A stretch of DNA of 64,000 nucleotides from Paenibacillus physcomitrellae (GTDB taxonomy: Bacteria; Bacillota; Bacilli; Paenibacillales; Paenibacillaceae). The DNA lies in NCBI RefSeq assembly GCF_002240225.1, contig NZ_CP022584.1:3394594-3458593 (forward strand), in the 5' to 3' direction. The notes below the pieces were generated by a model that was not told where the DNA came from, searched no databases, and was given only the letters and a program-made list of their open reading frames with translations. Shown in pieces: positions 52,296 to 60,580 of the stretch (positions are counted from its first letter, which is position 1; every line of letters begins with the position of its first letter). The translations under genes were made by a program, and so were the position numbers.

Positions 52296-52948
52296 ATCAG
52301 AAGTCGCTTATGCAGCAAATCATTCAGCAGCTGGACAGCAGATGGCAGGATTTAATATCCGCGCTGTTGATCCATATCGAACTCGTATTTCTTTCCATGA
52401 TTTTTGCGATTCTTGTAGGCATCTCTTTAGGCATCTGTATTACGCGCGTTCCCCGCCTGAAGGGCATTACGCTGGGGACAGCCGGAATTTTGCAGACGAT
52501 TCCAAGTCTTGCGCTGTTGGGTTTTATGATTCCACTCTTCGGGATTGGCATGAACACCGCAGTTGCCGCTCTATTCCTTTACTCTTTGCTTCCGATCATC
52601 CGAAATACGTATACCGGAATCACCGATGTGGATAAGGCTGTTGTTGAGGCAGCACGGGGGATGGGGATGACGAGCAGGCAGATCCTGTTCCGTGTTCAGC
52701 TGCCGCTTGCTATGAGTGTCATTATGGCAGGGGTTCGAACGGCTACGGTCATTAATATCGGTACAGCCACACTGGCTGCATTTATTGGGGCCGGAGGGCT
52801 TGGGGAGTTTATTTTCCTCGGCATACAGAGAAATATCGAAGCGCTGACGCTGCTGGGCGCAGTCCCGGCTGCCTTGCTGGCTATCATTATTGATTATTTA
52901 TTGGGCCTGCTTGAGAAATTAACGACACCAAAAGGACTGAAAGTCTAG
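52292..52948 (+). CDS. opuCB: Osmoprotectant ABC transporter permease
   Basis: 218 residues, about six membrane helices. The EAA coupling segment is VDKAVVEAARGMGMTSRQILFRVQLPLAM, typical of OpuC/ProW permeases. It starts ATG 52292, overlapping the ATPase stop (ATGA). B. subtilis OpuC has a second permease (OpuCD); none follows the binding protein here, so this permease may work as a homodimer. Membrane component for betaine, choline or related solutes. Confidence 0.9.
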   Translation: MNQKSLMQQIIQQLDSRWQDLISALLIHIELVFLSMIFAILVGISLGICITRVPRLKGITLGTAGILQTIPSLALLGFMIPLFGIGMNTAVAALFLYSLLPIIRNTYTGITDVDKAVVEAARGMGMTSRQILFRVQLPLAMSVIMAGVRTATVINIGTATLAAFIGAGGLGEFIFLGIQRNIEALTLLGAVPAALLAIIIDYLLGLLEKLTTPKGLKV

Positions 52949-53011
52949 TAATCCTTGACTCTAATCATCCTTGATAGTCTTATCTATCTGAAATCGTTTG
53001 GAGGAATCACA

Positions 53012-53932
53012 ATGAACCGTATTAATAAAAAGCTATTTAGTTCTTCAGTCATTCTGATGTCTTTAATCCTTATTCTGGCTGCTTGTGGAAGCTCTAAAGA
53101 TACAGCCGGTGCGAACAGCGGCAAAGAAATTACGATGGGTTCCAAGAACTTCACCGAAAACATACTGGTGGCCGAGATGATGGCTCAGCTGATCGAAGCC
53201 AAGACAGACATCAAGGTGAACCGGAAGCTGAATCTGGGAGGTTCCAACGTTGTCTGGACGGCTCTGAAGAATAATGAAATTCAGCTCTATCCCGATTACA
53301 CAGGAACAGTTGTGGCTAACTACTACCAGGAGAAAACAGGGACGGCGGAGGAAACGCTGGAGCGTGCAAAAGAACTGGTTAAACAGGATAAATTGGTCTT
53401 CCTTGACCCGCTTGGCTTTAACAATACGTATACTCTGGCTGTAACCAAAAGTACGGCCGAGAAGTATAATCTGAAGACCTACTCCGATCTTGCCAAAGTA
53501 TCCCCTGATTTGGTTCTGGGCGTAGAATTTGAATTCCTGGATCGGGACGACGGTTACCCGGGTGTACAAAAGCTGTATAATATGAACTTCAAAACAGCAA
53601 AAGGTATGGACCACGGCATCATGTATCAAGCGATCAAAGGCGGAGAAACCGACGTAACGAATGCTTATTCTACGGATGCCCAAATTAAAGCCAATGATCT
53701 GGTCATTTTGGAGGATGATAAACAATTTTTCCCGCCGTATTATGCAGCCCCCATCATACGCCAGGACACGCTGGATCAGTATCCGGAGATTGCTGATGTG
53801 TTAAAAACGATGAATGATTCCATTACGGAAGAAGATATGCAGGATCTGAACGGGAAAGTGGACATCGAGGGATTAAAGGAAGATCAAGTGGCCCATGATT
53901 TCCTTGTCGAGAAGGGCTTGATCGAATCTTAA
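53012..53932 (+). CDS. opuCC: Osmoprotectant-binding lipoprotein
   Basis: 306 residues from ATG 53012, 7 nt after GGAGG; the in-frame ATG 57 nt earlier has no ribosome site. The signal peptide ends in lipobox LAAC. The mature domain is OpuAC/OpuCC type (EITMGSKNFTENILVAEMMAQLIEA, LYPDYTGTVVANYY, TNAYSTDAQIKANDLVILEDDKQFFPPYYAAPIIR). Aromatic residues in the last segment suit binding of quaternary amines. Last gene of the operon, followed by a terminator. Confidence 0.93.
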   Translation: MNRINKKLFSSSVILMSLILILAACGSSKDTAGANSGKEITMGSKNFTENILVAEMMAQLIEAKTDIKVNRKLNLGGSNVVWTALKNNEIQLYPDYTGTVVANYYQEKTGTAEETLERAKELVKQDKLVFLDPLGFNNTYTLAVTKSTAEKYNLKTYSDLAKVSPDLVLGVEFEFLDRDDGYPGVQKLYNMNFKTAKGMDHGIMYQAIKGGETDVTNAYSTDAQIKANDLVILEDDKQFFPPYYAAPIIRQDTLDQYPEIADVLKTMNDSITEEDMQDLNGKVDIEGLKEDQVAHDFLVEKGLIES

Positions 53933-53984
53933 TACGAAATGCCGGTTTCACCTGCAATTAGAATGATAGTTATGAAAAATTAAG

Positions 53985-54020
53985 GAGCTAAGCGGTCTGT
54001 TCTCGCTTAGCTCTTTGGTT
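53985..54020 (+). terminator. Terminator of the opuC-type operon
   Basis: GAGCTAAGCG (53985-53994) pairs perfectly with CGCTTAGCTC (54004-54013), followed by TTTGGTTTTT. The remaining gap to 54197 shows no gene. Confidence 0.85.
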
Positions 54021-54197
54021 TTTGCCATTCATGGCAGTCTTCTTGAGCCACAGGCTCCGGCTTGAGAATCGCTGATAACGGTGCCAGGGAGTTTTCCTAA
54101 CTGAGATTTAAATAGGACAGACAGCTGTCAGGTTTAAGTCTGTATATTTAAGTAGGCCGAACGGGAGAGTAAGGGAGAAGGAAAGGAGGTCTATAAC

Positions 54198-54515
54198 ATG
54201 GATATAACTGAAGCTGTTAAACGTTCCGTTCAGATCCGAAACCTTTATCATGAGCTGGAGATTCGGCATCACGGGAACAAATGGAGCATCGAGGAAGATG
54301 CCCTAGCCTTTCTGACGGACGCCGGACTAGTGGGGCGCCTGACGATGGCTCAGCAGGAGCGTTGGCCTGCAGGAGCTGATCCCGAGCCGGGATTGGAGCA
54401 GAAGCTGGCTGAATGCCTGTGGTGGCTGATCGTGCTGGCCGATCGGATGGATTTGGACTTTGAAGCAGCCGTGGGGAAATTCCTGAAGGATAAGGAGCGG
54501 CTTCTAGGCGAGTAA
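54198..54515 (+). CDS. MazG-like small protein
   Basis: 105 residues, all-helical. The segment LEQKLAECLWWLIVLADRMDLDFEAAVGKFLKDKERLL matches the second half of the MazG/all-alpha NTP pyrophosphohydrolase fold (usually ELADVLWYLLRLA...). The acidic metal-binding set in the first helix is only partly present (SIEEDALAFL), so pyrophosphatase activity is uncertain. AAGGAGG lies before the ATG. Its 3' end is convergent with and overlapped by the minus-strand frame at 54350-54847. Probable role: nucleotide-pool housekeeping, by family only. Confidence 0.75.
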   Translation: MDITEAVKRSVQIRNLYHELEIRHHGNKWSIEEDALAFLTDAGLVGRLTMAQQERWPAGADPEPGLEQKLAECLWWLIVLADRMDLDFEAAVGKFLKDKERLLGE

Positions 54516-54847
54516 AAAGGGGCATTCTTCCTGTTCTCAGGCAAGAATGCTTCTTTTTTAACGGGATCATAGATAATAAATACAGGGAAAAATCTAGGCG
54601 AGACGGTAAAGGAAAGGGGCTCCCCGTCCTGTCTCTGATAAGATCCGAAATATTCTCCGAACTGGGGCACATATTCGATGTCCTTGAAAGATAAGTTATC
54701 ATTGCCATACTTAGCAAAGACAGAGATACGGGTGGATGAGAGGGCAGTGATCTTTTGAACAACAGGAATTTGCTCAAGCAGGAAAAGCACAAGTATAGCA
54801 ATTAGTACATACCTGAACTTTCTCTTTCTGAATGGGTTGCCGCGCAT
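54350..54847 (-). CDS. Small membrane-anchored protein whose tail runs antisense through mazG
   Basis: 165 residues from ATG 54847, 7 nt after AAAGGAGA. A basic lead (RGNPFRKRKFR) and one TM (YVLIAILVLFLLEQIPVV) precede a beta-rich extracellular part (ISVFAKYGNDNLSFKDIEYVPQFGEYFG...FFPVFIIYD) resembling DUF3139-type proteins. After about residue 108 the frame passes through the terminator hairpin and becomes an antisense copy of mazG, rich in Ser/Arg. The real protein probably ended near 54520 and lost its stop, or the tail is genuine overlap. The first ~108 residues are convincing; the tail is not. Confidence 0.55.
   Translation of the reverse strand: MRGNPFRKRKFRYVLIAILVLFLLEQIPVVQKITALSSTRISVFAKYGNDNLSFKDIEYVPQFGEYFGSYQRQDGEPLSFTVSPRFFPVFIIYDPVKKEAFLPENRKNAPFYSPRSRSLSFRNFPTAASKSKSIRSASTISHHRHSASFCSNPGSGSAPAGQRSC
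54522..54558 (+). terminator. Terminator of the MazG-like gene
   Basis: GCATTCTT (54522-54529) pairs with AAGAATGC (54543-54550), followed by a T-rich run. It lies inside the minus-strand frame. Confidence 0.75.
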
Positions 54848-54987
54848 CTTCATTCTCCTTTGTCAGGAACACAATAAATTCGAAACAGGCAGGAGGACTT
54901 ATGAGGATAAGATCCCTGATAATAAGTTAACACAGAAAAATGTGAAGTCCCGCTTAGTTTGTTTATCAAAAGGGAAACGACCTTCAA

Positions 54988-55048
54988 TTGCGGACAACCC
55001 CCTTTGTATGCTATAAAAGAGATAGTTTGTGCCCGGACGGCTCGTCCG
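54988..55048 (+). promoter_or_regulatory. Predicted promoter and leader hairpin of dapH
   Basis: TTGCGG (54988-54993) and TATAAA (55012-55017) are 18 bp apart. Downstream, CGGACG (55034-55039) pairs with CGTCCG (55043-55048) in the untranslated leader. No lysine-riboswitch core was recognised. Confidence 0.45.
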
Positions 55049-55090
55049 TCAAGGGCCCTAAAATGGCCGTAAAGGAGCTGCTGCAATCCC

Positions 55091-55804
55091 ATGTCTACTG
55101 AAATGAACACGCAGGAAGTTATTAATCTGATCAAAACCAGCAAGAAGAAAACGCCGGTTAAAGTATATCTCAAAGGAAATCTGGATGCTGTATCATTCGG
55201 GGAGAACGTGAAGACGTTTATTACCGGCGGCAGCGGCGTTGTATTTGGCGATTGGGCCGATATTCAAGGCGTGCTTGAAGCCAACAGCGCTAATATCGAA
55301 GATTATGTTGTGGAAAATGACCGCCGCAACTCCGCGATCCCGCTGCTTGACCTGAAAAACATCAACGCTCGCATCGAGCCGGGCGCTTACATTCGTGAAA
55401 TGGTCAACATTGGCGACAACGCCGTCATCATGATGGGCGCGGTGATCAACATCGGCGTATCCATCGGCGAAGGCACCATGATCGACATGGGCGCTGTCCT
55501 TGGCGGACGCGTACAAGTCGGCAAAATGTGCCACATCGGCGCTGGCACAGTGCTGGCAGGCGTTATCGAGCCGCCGTCCGCACAACCAGTAGTTGTCGAA
55601 GACGACGTATTGATCGGGGCTAACGCCGTTGTGCTTGAAGGTGTACGCATTGGCGAAGGTGCTGTCGTAGCCGCTGGCGCCGTCGTGACTGAAAATGTTC
55701 CTCCGTTCACCGTAGTTGCCGGTACGCCTGCACGCGTGATCAAACAAGTGGATGACAAAACGAAATCCAAAACGGAAATTTTGGCTGAGCTCCGTACGCT
55801 GTAA
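55091..55804 (+). CDS. dapH: Tetrahydrodipicolinate N-acetyltransferase
   Basis: 237 residues, usual DapH length. The N-terminal ~90 residues are the substrate domain. The rest is a left-handed beta-helix of hexapeptide repeats ([47 protein letters not shown]...). It N-acetylates tetrahydrodipicolinate with acetyl-CoA in the acetylase branch of diaminopimelate/lysine synthesis. The ATG follows AAAGGAG. The deacetylase for its later product is the next gene. Confidence 0.95.
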   Translation: MSTEMNTQEVINLIKTSKKKTPVKVYLKGNLDAVSFGENVKTFITGGSGVVFGDWADIQGVLEANSANIEDYVVENDRRNSAIPLLDLKNINARIEPGAYIREMVNIGDNAVIMMGAVINIGVSIGEGTMIDMGAVLGGRVQVGKMCHIGAGTVLAGVIEPPSAQPVVVEDDVLIGANAVVLEGVRIGEGAVVAAGAVVTENVPPFTVVAGTPARVIKQVDDKTKSKTEILAELRTL

Positions 55805-55884
55805 GCGAACGGCAAGATTTGAACCAGCCCGTCTGCAAACCGGCTAAATCCAAACTTGGAGATGCTTTATAATTAAACAAGCTT

Positions 55885-55914
55885 AGAAAGCTCGGCGTAC
55901 ACCGCCGGGCTTTC
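55885..55914 (+). terminator. Hairpin between dapH and the deacetylase gene
   Basis: AGAAAGCTCGGCG pairs with CGCCGGGCTTTCT (one G-T pair) around TACAC. The T-run is short, so partial termination is possible. A TATAAT at 55868-55873 lies just upstream without a good -35. Confidence 0.6.
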
Positions 55915-55943
55915 TGTCTACATAAGACAGGGGGAAGACGTTG

Positions 55944-57107
55944 ATGAACCAATGGGTGAAGGACAGAGAGAACATTTTGATCGGCATCCGCCGCGATCTG
56001 CACCAAATTCCGGAGCCGGGGTTTGAAGAATTTAAAACCCAGCGGTATCTGCTGAATGTTCTGGCGGGGCTGCCGCAGGAACGGATGGAGATCCGGACGT
56101 GGAGAACCGGCATTCTGGTGAAAATCACTGGCACGGGTGCCGAACCGCGCCGCAAATTCGGCTACCGCGCCGATATGGACGGGCTGCCGATCGAAGAGGA
56201 GACGGGCTATGAATTCCGCTCGACGCATAAAGGGTATATGCACGCCTGCGGACATGATCTGCACATGACGATCGGCCTGGGCATCGTCACTTATTTTGCG
56301 CAAAGCGAGCATGCGATCAGCGATGATCTTATCGTTATCTTCCAGCCTGCCGAAGAGGGGCCGGGCGGGGCGCAGCCGATGCTGGAGAGCGCGGAGCTGG
56401 CGGACTGGTTGCCGGACCAGATCGTGGCGCTGCACGTCGCGCCGGAATATCCGGTCGGCACGATTGCGACGCGCCCGGGCATTTTGTTCGCCAATACGTC
56501 GGAGCTGTTCATCGACCTGGTCGGCACCGGCGGGCATGCGGCTTATCCGCATAAAGCCAATGACATGGTGGTTGCGGCCTGCCAGCTGGTCGGCCAGCTG
56601 CAGACGGTCGTCGCCCGCAACATTGATCCGCTGGATTCGGCCGTCATCACAATCGGGAAGATCGACGGCGGCACGAAGCAGAACATCATCGCCGAACGGG
56701 CGCGGCTGGAGGGTACGATCCGCACGTTGTCGGCGGAGTCGATGACGAAGATCAAATCGCGGATCGAGAACCTGGTCTCCGGCATCGAAACCGGCTTTGA
56801 ATGCCGGGCTGAAATCGACTATGGCGCGAATTACCGCCAGGTCTATAACGAAGCGGAGCTGACGCGGGAGTTCATGGGATGGCTTGAGCAGCGGGAGGAC
56901 GTTACGCTGTTTGAATGCACGGAAGCGATGACGGGCGAGGATTTCGGTTATTTTCTGGCGGAGATCCCCGGGTTCATGTTCTGGCTGGGCGTAGATACTC
57001 CTTACGGGCTGCATCATGCCAAGCTGGAGCCAAAGGAAGAGGCGATTAGCTTGGCGGTTTCGACGGTAGCCGATTATCTGACCTGGAAGTCAGGCCAGCC
57101 TGTCTGA
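55944..57107 (+). CDS. ykuR: N-acetyldiaminopimelate deacetylase
   Basis: About 387 residues, M20D amidohydrolase. Metal/catalytic segments: [10 protein letters not shown] (C/H/D), [13 protein letters not shown] (E-E pair), [10 protein letters not shown] (H), and a late His in LHHAKLEP. The dimerisation domain sits at ~175-300. Together with dapH it forms the acetylase branch of diaminopimelate synthesis, supplying wall and lysine precursors. GGGGGAAG precedes the start; TTG 55941 directly before the ATG is an alternative. Generic M20D hippurate hydrolases look similar, but the dapH neighbour supports this name. Confidence 0.9.
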   Translation: MNQWVKDRENILIGIRRDLHQIPEPGFEEFKTQRYLLNVLAGLPQERMEIRTWRTGILVKITGTGAEPRRKFGYRADMDGLPIEEETGYEFRSTHKGYMHACGHDLHMTIGLGIVTYFAQSEHAISDDLIVIFQPAEEGPGGAQPMLESAELADWLPDQIVALHVAPEYPVGTIATRPGILFANTSELFIDLVGTGGHAAYPHKANDMVVAACQLVGQLQTVVARNIDPLDSAVITIGKIDGGTKQNIIAERARLEGTIRTLSAESMTKIKSRIENLVSGIETGFECRAEIDYGANYRQVYNEAELTREFMGWLEQREDVTLFECTEAMTGEDFGYFLAEIPGFMFWLGVDTPYGLHHAKLEPKEEAISLAVSTVADYLTWKSGQPV

Positions 57108-57111
57108 AAGG

Positions 57112-57127
57112 TGTGACTATAATCACA
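57112..57127. promoter_or_regulatory. Fnr/Crp-like palindrome upstream of hmp
   Basis: TGTGACTATAATCACA matches TGTGA-N6-TCACA, the Bacillus Fnr box pattern, 85 bp before the hmp start. Confidence 0.7.
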
Positions 57128-57156
57128 ATTTCATAGGGTGTCTTTTCTTACAATGG

Positions 57157-57172
57157 ATTTGTTATTACAAAT
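57157..57172. promoter_or_regulatory. Second palindrome upstream of hmp
   Basis: ATTTGT-TATT-ACAAAT is a perfect 6-4-6 inverted repeat, 40 bp before the start. It does not clearly match the NsrR or Rex consensus I know; an operator role is inferred from position. Confidence 0.45.
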
Positions 57173-57212
57173 TTTAAGTATTTAACGAATCCCGTGGAAG
57201 GAAGGAACCCTC

Positions 57213-58421
57213 ATGTTAAGTCAGCAAACGATAGAAATTATAAAATCGACCGTTCCGGTCTTGGAAGTTCATGGCCAGACGATTACCTCCGTTTTCTATA
57301 AAAGAATGTTCGAAGCCCATCCGGAGCTGCTCCATATATTCAACCAGGCCAACCAGCGGCAGGGCAAACAATCGACCGCACTGGCCGGTGCCGTTTACGC
57401 GGCTGCCGCCAACATCGACCGGCTGGAGAATATTTTGCCGGTTGTGAAGCAGATCGCTCAGAAGCACCGGGCGCTGCAGATCAAACCGGAGCATTATCCG
57501 ATCGTCGGGGAGAATCTGCTTGCCGCGATTAAAGAGGTGCTCGGAGAAGCGGCAACGCCGGAGATTATGGAAGCTTGGAGCCAGGCTTACGGCGTGATTG
57601 CCGACGCGTTTATCGGCATTGAAGCCGAGATGTACAAGGAAGCTGAAGAAGCCAAAGGGGGATGGTCCGGCTACCGGGCTTTTGTGGTGGAGCGGAAAGT
57701 GAAGGAGAGCGAAGTCATTACTTCTTTTTATCTAAAACCGCAGGACGGCGGCGAGATCGCTTCTTATCTCCCAGGCCAATACATCACCCTGCGCGTGCAG
57801 CCGGAAGGCTCGGCTTATACGCATATCCGGCACTACAGCTTGTCTGCGGCTCCAGGCGGAAAGGTCTACCGGATCTCCGTCCGGCGCGAGGAGGCTGGGG
57901 AAGGAAAACCGGCGGGCGTTGTATCCAATTACCTGCACGATCAGGTGCGGGAAGGAAACGTTGTTGACGTGAGTGCGCCAGCGGGTGTTTTTACGTTGGA
58001 CCAGCAGCGGAATACTCCTGTCGTACTGATCAGCGGAGGCGTGGGTTTGACGCCGATGGTGAGCATGCTGGAGACGCTGCTGAAGGAGCAGCCGCACCGT
58101 AAAGTTACGTACATTCATACTGCGGAGAACGGAAGTTATCATGCGATGAAGCCGCATGTCGAAGAGCTTGAGGCGGAACACGAACAAATGACTTCTTATA
58201 TTTGTTATAAAAATCCGCTGGAAGGGGACAGCTGCCATAAAACCGGGTATATCGACGAAACCTGGCTCCGGCAGATGGCCGATCCGGCCGCCGATTTTTA
58301 TTTCTGCGGACCGGTTACGTTCATGCGCACGGTTTACGCTGCCTTGAATCAAATGGGGATACCGGAAGACCGGATCCATTATGAGTTTTTTGGACCGGCT
58401 GCCGAGCTTCAGGAGGCCTGA
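57213..58421 (+). CDS. hmp: Flavohemoglobin (nitric oxide dioxygenase)
   Basis: 402 residues. The N-terminal globin (~1-140) has proximal His H85 (QKHRALQI), Tyr B10 Y29 (FYKRMF) and Gln E7 Q53. The FAD domain (~150-255) carries RHYSLS. The NAD domain (~265-400) has SGGVGLTPM and YFCGPVTFM. It converts nitric oxide to nitrate using O2 and NADPH in the cytoplasm. GGAAGGA lies upstream of the ATG. The upstream Fnr-like box suggests induction by oxygen limitation. Monocistronic with a strong terminator. Confidence 0.96.
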   Translation: MLSQQTIEIIKSTVPVLEVHGQTITSVFYKRMFEAHPELLHIFNQANQRQGKQSTALAGAVYAAAANIDRLENILPVVKQIAQKHRALQIKPEHYPIVGENLLAAIKEVLGEAATPEIMEAWSQAYGVIADAFIGIEAEMYKEAEEAKGGWSGYRAFVVERKVKESEVITSFYLKPQDGGEIASYLPGQYITLRVQPEGSAYTHIRHYSLSAAPGGKVYRISVRREEAGEGKPAGVVSNYLHDQVREGNVVDVSAPAGVFTLDQQRNTPVVLISGGVGLTPMVSMLETLLKEQPHRKVTYIHTAENGSYHAMKPHVEELEAEHEQMTSYICYKNPLEGDSCHKTGYIDETWLRQMADPAADFYFCGPVTFMRTVYAALNQMGIPEDRIHYEFFGPAAELQEA

Positions 58422-58460
58422 TTTGAGGATTTTGTTTGAGGGTTGGGTTTGAGGGTTTGG
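58422..58460. repeat. Three 13-bp tandem repeats after the hmp stop
   Basis: TTTGAGGATTTTG, TTTGAGGGTTGGG and TTTGAGGGTTTGG follow the TGA stop directly; a fourth partial copy starts at 58461. Confidence 0.75.
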
Positions 58461-58517
58461 TTTAGCCCGCGACGAAATGAATAGGATTTACAGATCGAAA
58501 TGGAGCTTTCATCACGG

Positions 58518-58570
58518 ATCCCCCTGGACAGAACGTTTTTGCGAAAACGTTTGTTCAGGGGGATTTTTTT
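58518..58570 (+). terminator. Terminator of hmp
   Basis: A long stem of ATCCCCCTG with AACGTTTT inside pairs with AAAACGTT and CAGGGGGAT, followed by seven T. Confidence 0.9.
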
Positions 58571-58588
58571 GCTTAGGAGAGAAATTAG

Positions 58589-58667
58589 CGACTTAAGAAA
58601 CAACGACTTAGGAAAACAACGGCTTAGAAAAACACCGACTTAAAAAATTAACGATTTAAGAAATATC
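58589..58667. repeat. Five 15/16-bp tandem repeats over the oxidoreductase 3' end
   Basis: Units begin at 58589, 58604, 58620, 58636 and 58652, each CGACTTA-like followed by A-rich bases (e.g. CGACTTAGGAAAACAA). The last two overlap the final codons and stop of the minus-strand gene. Confidence 0.75.
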
Positions 58668-59229
58668 TGTACACCTTCTCCAGCTTCTCCGCCTGCCGGC
58701 CTTTCGGGCTTTCCATGCTGCCGAATTCAAACATTTTCACCTTTTTGATGCCTACGAAATTTAATAAAGCTCTTTTCATCAGGATCTTGGGGGCATTGTT
58801 CAGGTAAATCAACGGATAACCGGCCGGACCTTTCATGGTGGAAATGCAGACGGCGCTTTTGCCCTTGAGCAGTCCCTCCGGAAAAGGGCCTTTCTTATCC
58901 CTGTAGGCGAAATTGGATGCAAACATTTGATCAATATAACCGAGCAGCATGGCCGGAGGGCGGCCCCACCAGATCGGATAAACAAACACGAGCCGGTCCG
59001 CCCACGTAATCTGCTGCCTGTATGTTTCAAGGGCCGGGTTGCGGTGCATATCCCTTCTGCGCTGTTCCTCGTTAAAAACAAGCACCGGATTAAACCCTTC
59101 GGCATACAAATCCAGCACCTGGACCTCGGTTGAATCTGGATTCTCCTCGCAGCCTTGAAGCACCTTTTGCAGAAATGCATAGCAAAGGCTGTCGTGATTG
59201 GGATGCGCATAAATAATTAACGTTTTCAT
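58648..59229 (-). CDS. Flavodoxin-fold NAD(P)H oxidoreductase (KefF/MdaB-like)
   Basis: 193 residues from ATG 59229 (MKTLIIYAHPNHDSLCYAF), the usual start of this family; GGAGGTG lies 12 nt upstream. FMN-binding segments are YAHPNHDSL and YPIWWGRPPAMLLGYID, and GWAFxY is represented by SNFAYRD. It carries out two-electron reduction of quinones or electrophiles in the cytoplasm. The C-terminus (KVYRYFLNR) is encoded by the tandem repeat region, so its last residues may vary. Single gene. Confidence 0.9.
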   Translation of the reverse strand: MKTLIIYAHPNHDSLCYAFLQKVLQGCEENPDSTEVQVLDLYAEGFNPVLVFNEEQRRRDMHRNPALETYRQQITWADRLVFVYPIWWGRPPAMLLGYIDQMFASNFAYRDKKGPFPEGLLKGKSAVCISTMKGPAGYPLIYLNNAPKILMKRALLNFVGIKKVKMFEFGSMESPKGRQAEKLEKVYRYFLNR

Positions 59230-59282
59230 GGATAAAGCAGCCACCTCCATTGTAATAGTTCCTTTGACCAAAGATTGCACTA

Positions 59283-59311
59283 GAAAAAGCCCATTCCCTA
59301 AGGAATGAGCT
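59283..59311 (-). terminator. Terminator of patA
   Basis: On the minus strand GAGCTCATTCC pairs with GGAATGGGC, followed by TTTTT. Confidence 0.85.
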
Positions 59312-59317
59312 CTTATT

Positions 59318-60481
59318 CTAGTCCTGCTCCAGCTTGCCTACGAAACCTTCCAACCGGTCCAGCGCCCGCTCCAGCGCTTCTTGGGCATACGCATAAGAGA
59401 TGCGGATATAGCCTTCCCCATATTCGGAAAAAGCGCTGCCCGGCACCACGGCCACGCCGGCTTCATCAAGCAGCCTAAGAGCGAAGTCCATGGACTTCAA
59501 GCCAAACTTTTCTACCGATACAAAAAGATAAAAGGCCCCTTCCGGCTTCACAAGCGGAAGTCCCATCGCGGTCAGACGGTCGTAGACGTAATCGCGCCGT
59601 TCCCGGTAAGCCTCCCGCATCGGCAGTGCGTCGTCATAACCGTTCGTCAGCGCCTCCAGCGCCGCGTATTGGCTGACCGAGCTTGCGCAGGTGACGTTGT
59701 ACTGGTGCACCTTAATCATATGTTTCGTAATTTCCGCAGGCGCAAAAGTAAAGCCGATCCTCCAGCCCGTCATGGAGTGGGATTTGGATAACCCGTTAAT
59801 AACAACGGTTTTCCCGCGCATGCCGTTCATGGCAGCAATGGAGTGATGTCCGCCTTCATAGATCAGCTCGCTGTAGATCTCGTCCGAGATGACGAATACT
59901 TCTTGTTCGGCCAGCAGCGCCGCAATTTCCTGCAATTCCTCGCGGGCCAAAACCCTGCCCGTAGGGTTGGAGGGATAGCCGAGCACGACGATTTTGGTCC
60001 GCGGCGTGAGTTTGGCGGCGATCAGGTCGGCCGTCATTTTAAAGCCTGTGCTTCGTGTATCGACGTATACGGGAACCCCGCCCGACAAGCGGATGAGCGG
60101 TTCGTATCCCGGATAAATCGGCCCCTGAAGAATAACCTCGTCCCCCGGACTCAGCAGCGTACGCAGCGCGATATCCAGCGCTTCGCTGGCCCCGTTCGTT
60201 ACGATCACCTCATCCGCACCGTTGTAGGATAAGCCGTATTTGCGGCGGAGGAAGTCGGCTGCCGCCTCGCGCAGCGCCGGAAGCCCGGCATTTGGCGTAT
60301 AGACGGTGCGTCCCTCGTCCAGAGCTTGTTTGGCCGCCTCAATAATGTGGGCGGGAGTCGGAAAGTCCGGCTGCCCGATGGTCAGCGACAAGGCACCCGG
60401 ATATTCCGCAACCTTGTTGGCGATCTGGCGGATGCCGCTGATTTGAATGTCTCGTACGTTAGCGTTGATTAAATGTTCCAT
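59318..60481 (-). CDS. patA: PatA-type aminotransferase
   Basis: 387 residues from ATG 60481 (MEHLINANVRDIQISGIRQ), the start that matches B. subtilis PatA. The open frame runs 31 codons further up, through weaker signals. Fold type I PLP enzyme: TIGQPDF, YTPNAGLPALR, GYPSNPTG, ISDEIYSEL, PLP lysine K233 (INGLSKSHSMTGWRIG) and late Arg in EGYIRISYA. In Bacilli PatA transaminates an aspartate- or diaminopimelate-pathway intermediate. The dapH/deacetylase pair lies 4 kb away, consistent with but not proving a role in the lysine branch. Confidence 0.93.
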   Translation of the reverse strand: MEHLINANVRDIQISGIRQIANKVAEYPGALSLTIGQPDFPTPAHIIEAAKQALDEGRTVYTPNAGLPALREAAADFLRRKYGLSYNGADEVIVTNGASEALDIALRTLLSPGDEVILQGPIYPGYEPLIRLSGGVPVYVDTRSTGFKMTADLIAAKLTPRTKIVVLGYPSNPTGRVLAREELQEIAALLAEQEVFVISDEIYSELIYEGGHHSIAAMNGMRGKTVVINGLSKSHSMTGWRIGFTFAPAEITKHMIKVHQYNVTCASSVSQYAALEALTNGYDDALPMREAYRERRDYVYDRLTAMGLPLVKPEGAFYLFVSVEKFGLKSMDFALRLLDEAGVAVVPGSAFSEYGEGYIRISYAYAQEALERALDRLEGFVGKLEQD

Positions 60482-60580
60482 AAGTTCTTTAGGCACCTGC
60501 CTTTGTCCGTAGTCAAAAAAATCTCTATGACTAGTGTACAACAGGAGAGAGGAGATGGGTATAGGGACGGGCAAACGGGT

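Noticed and set aside
54217-54801. 194-codon minus-strand frame beside the DUF3139-like gene
   Set aside because: No ribosome site; frame-shifted shadow of both the minus-strand gene and mazG.
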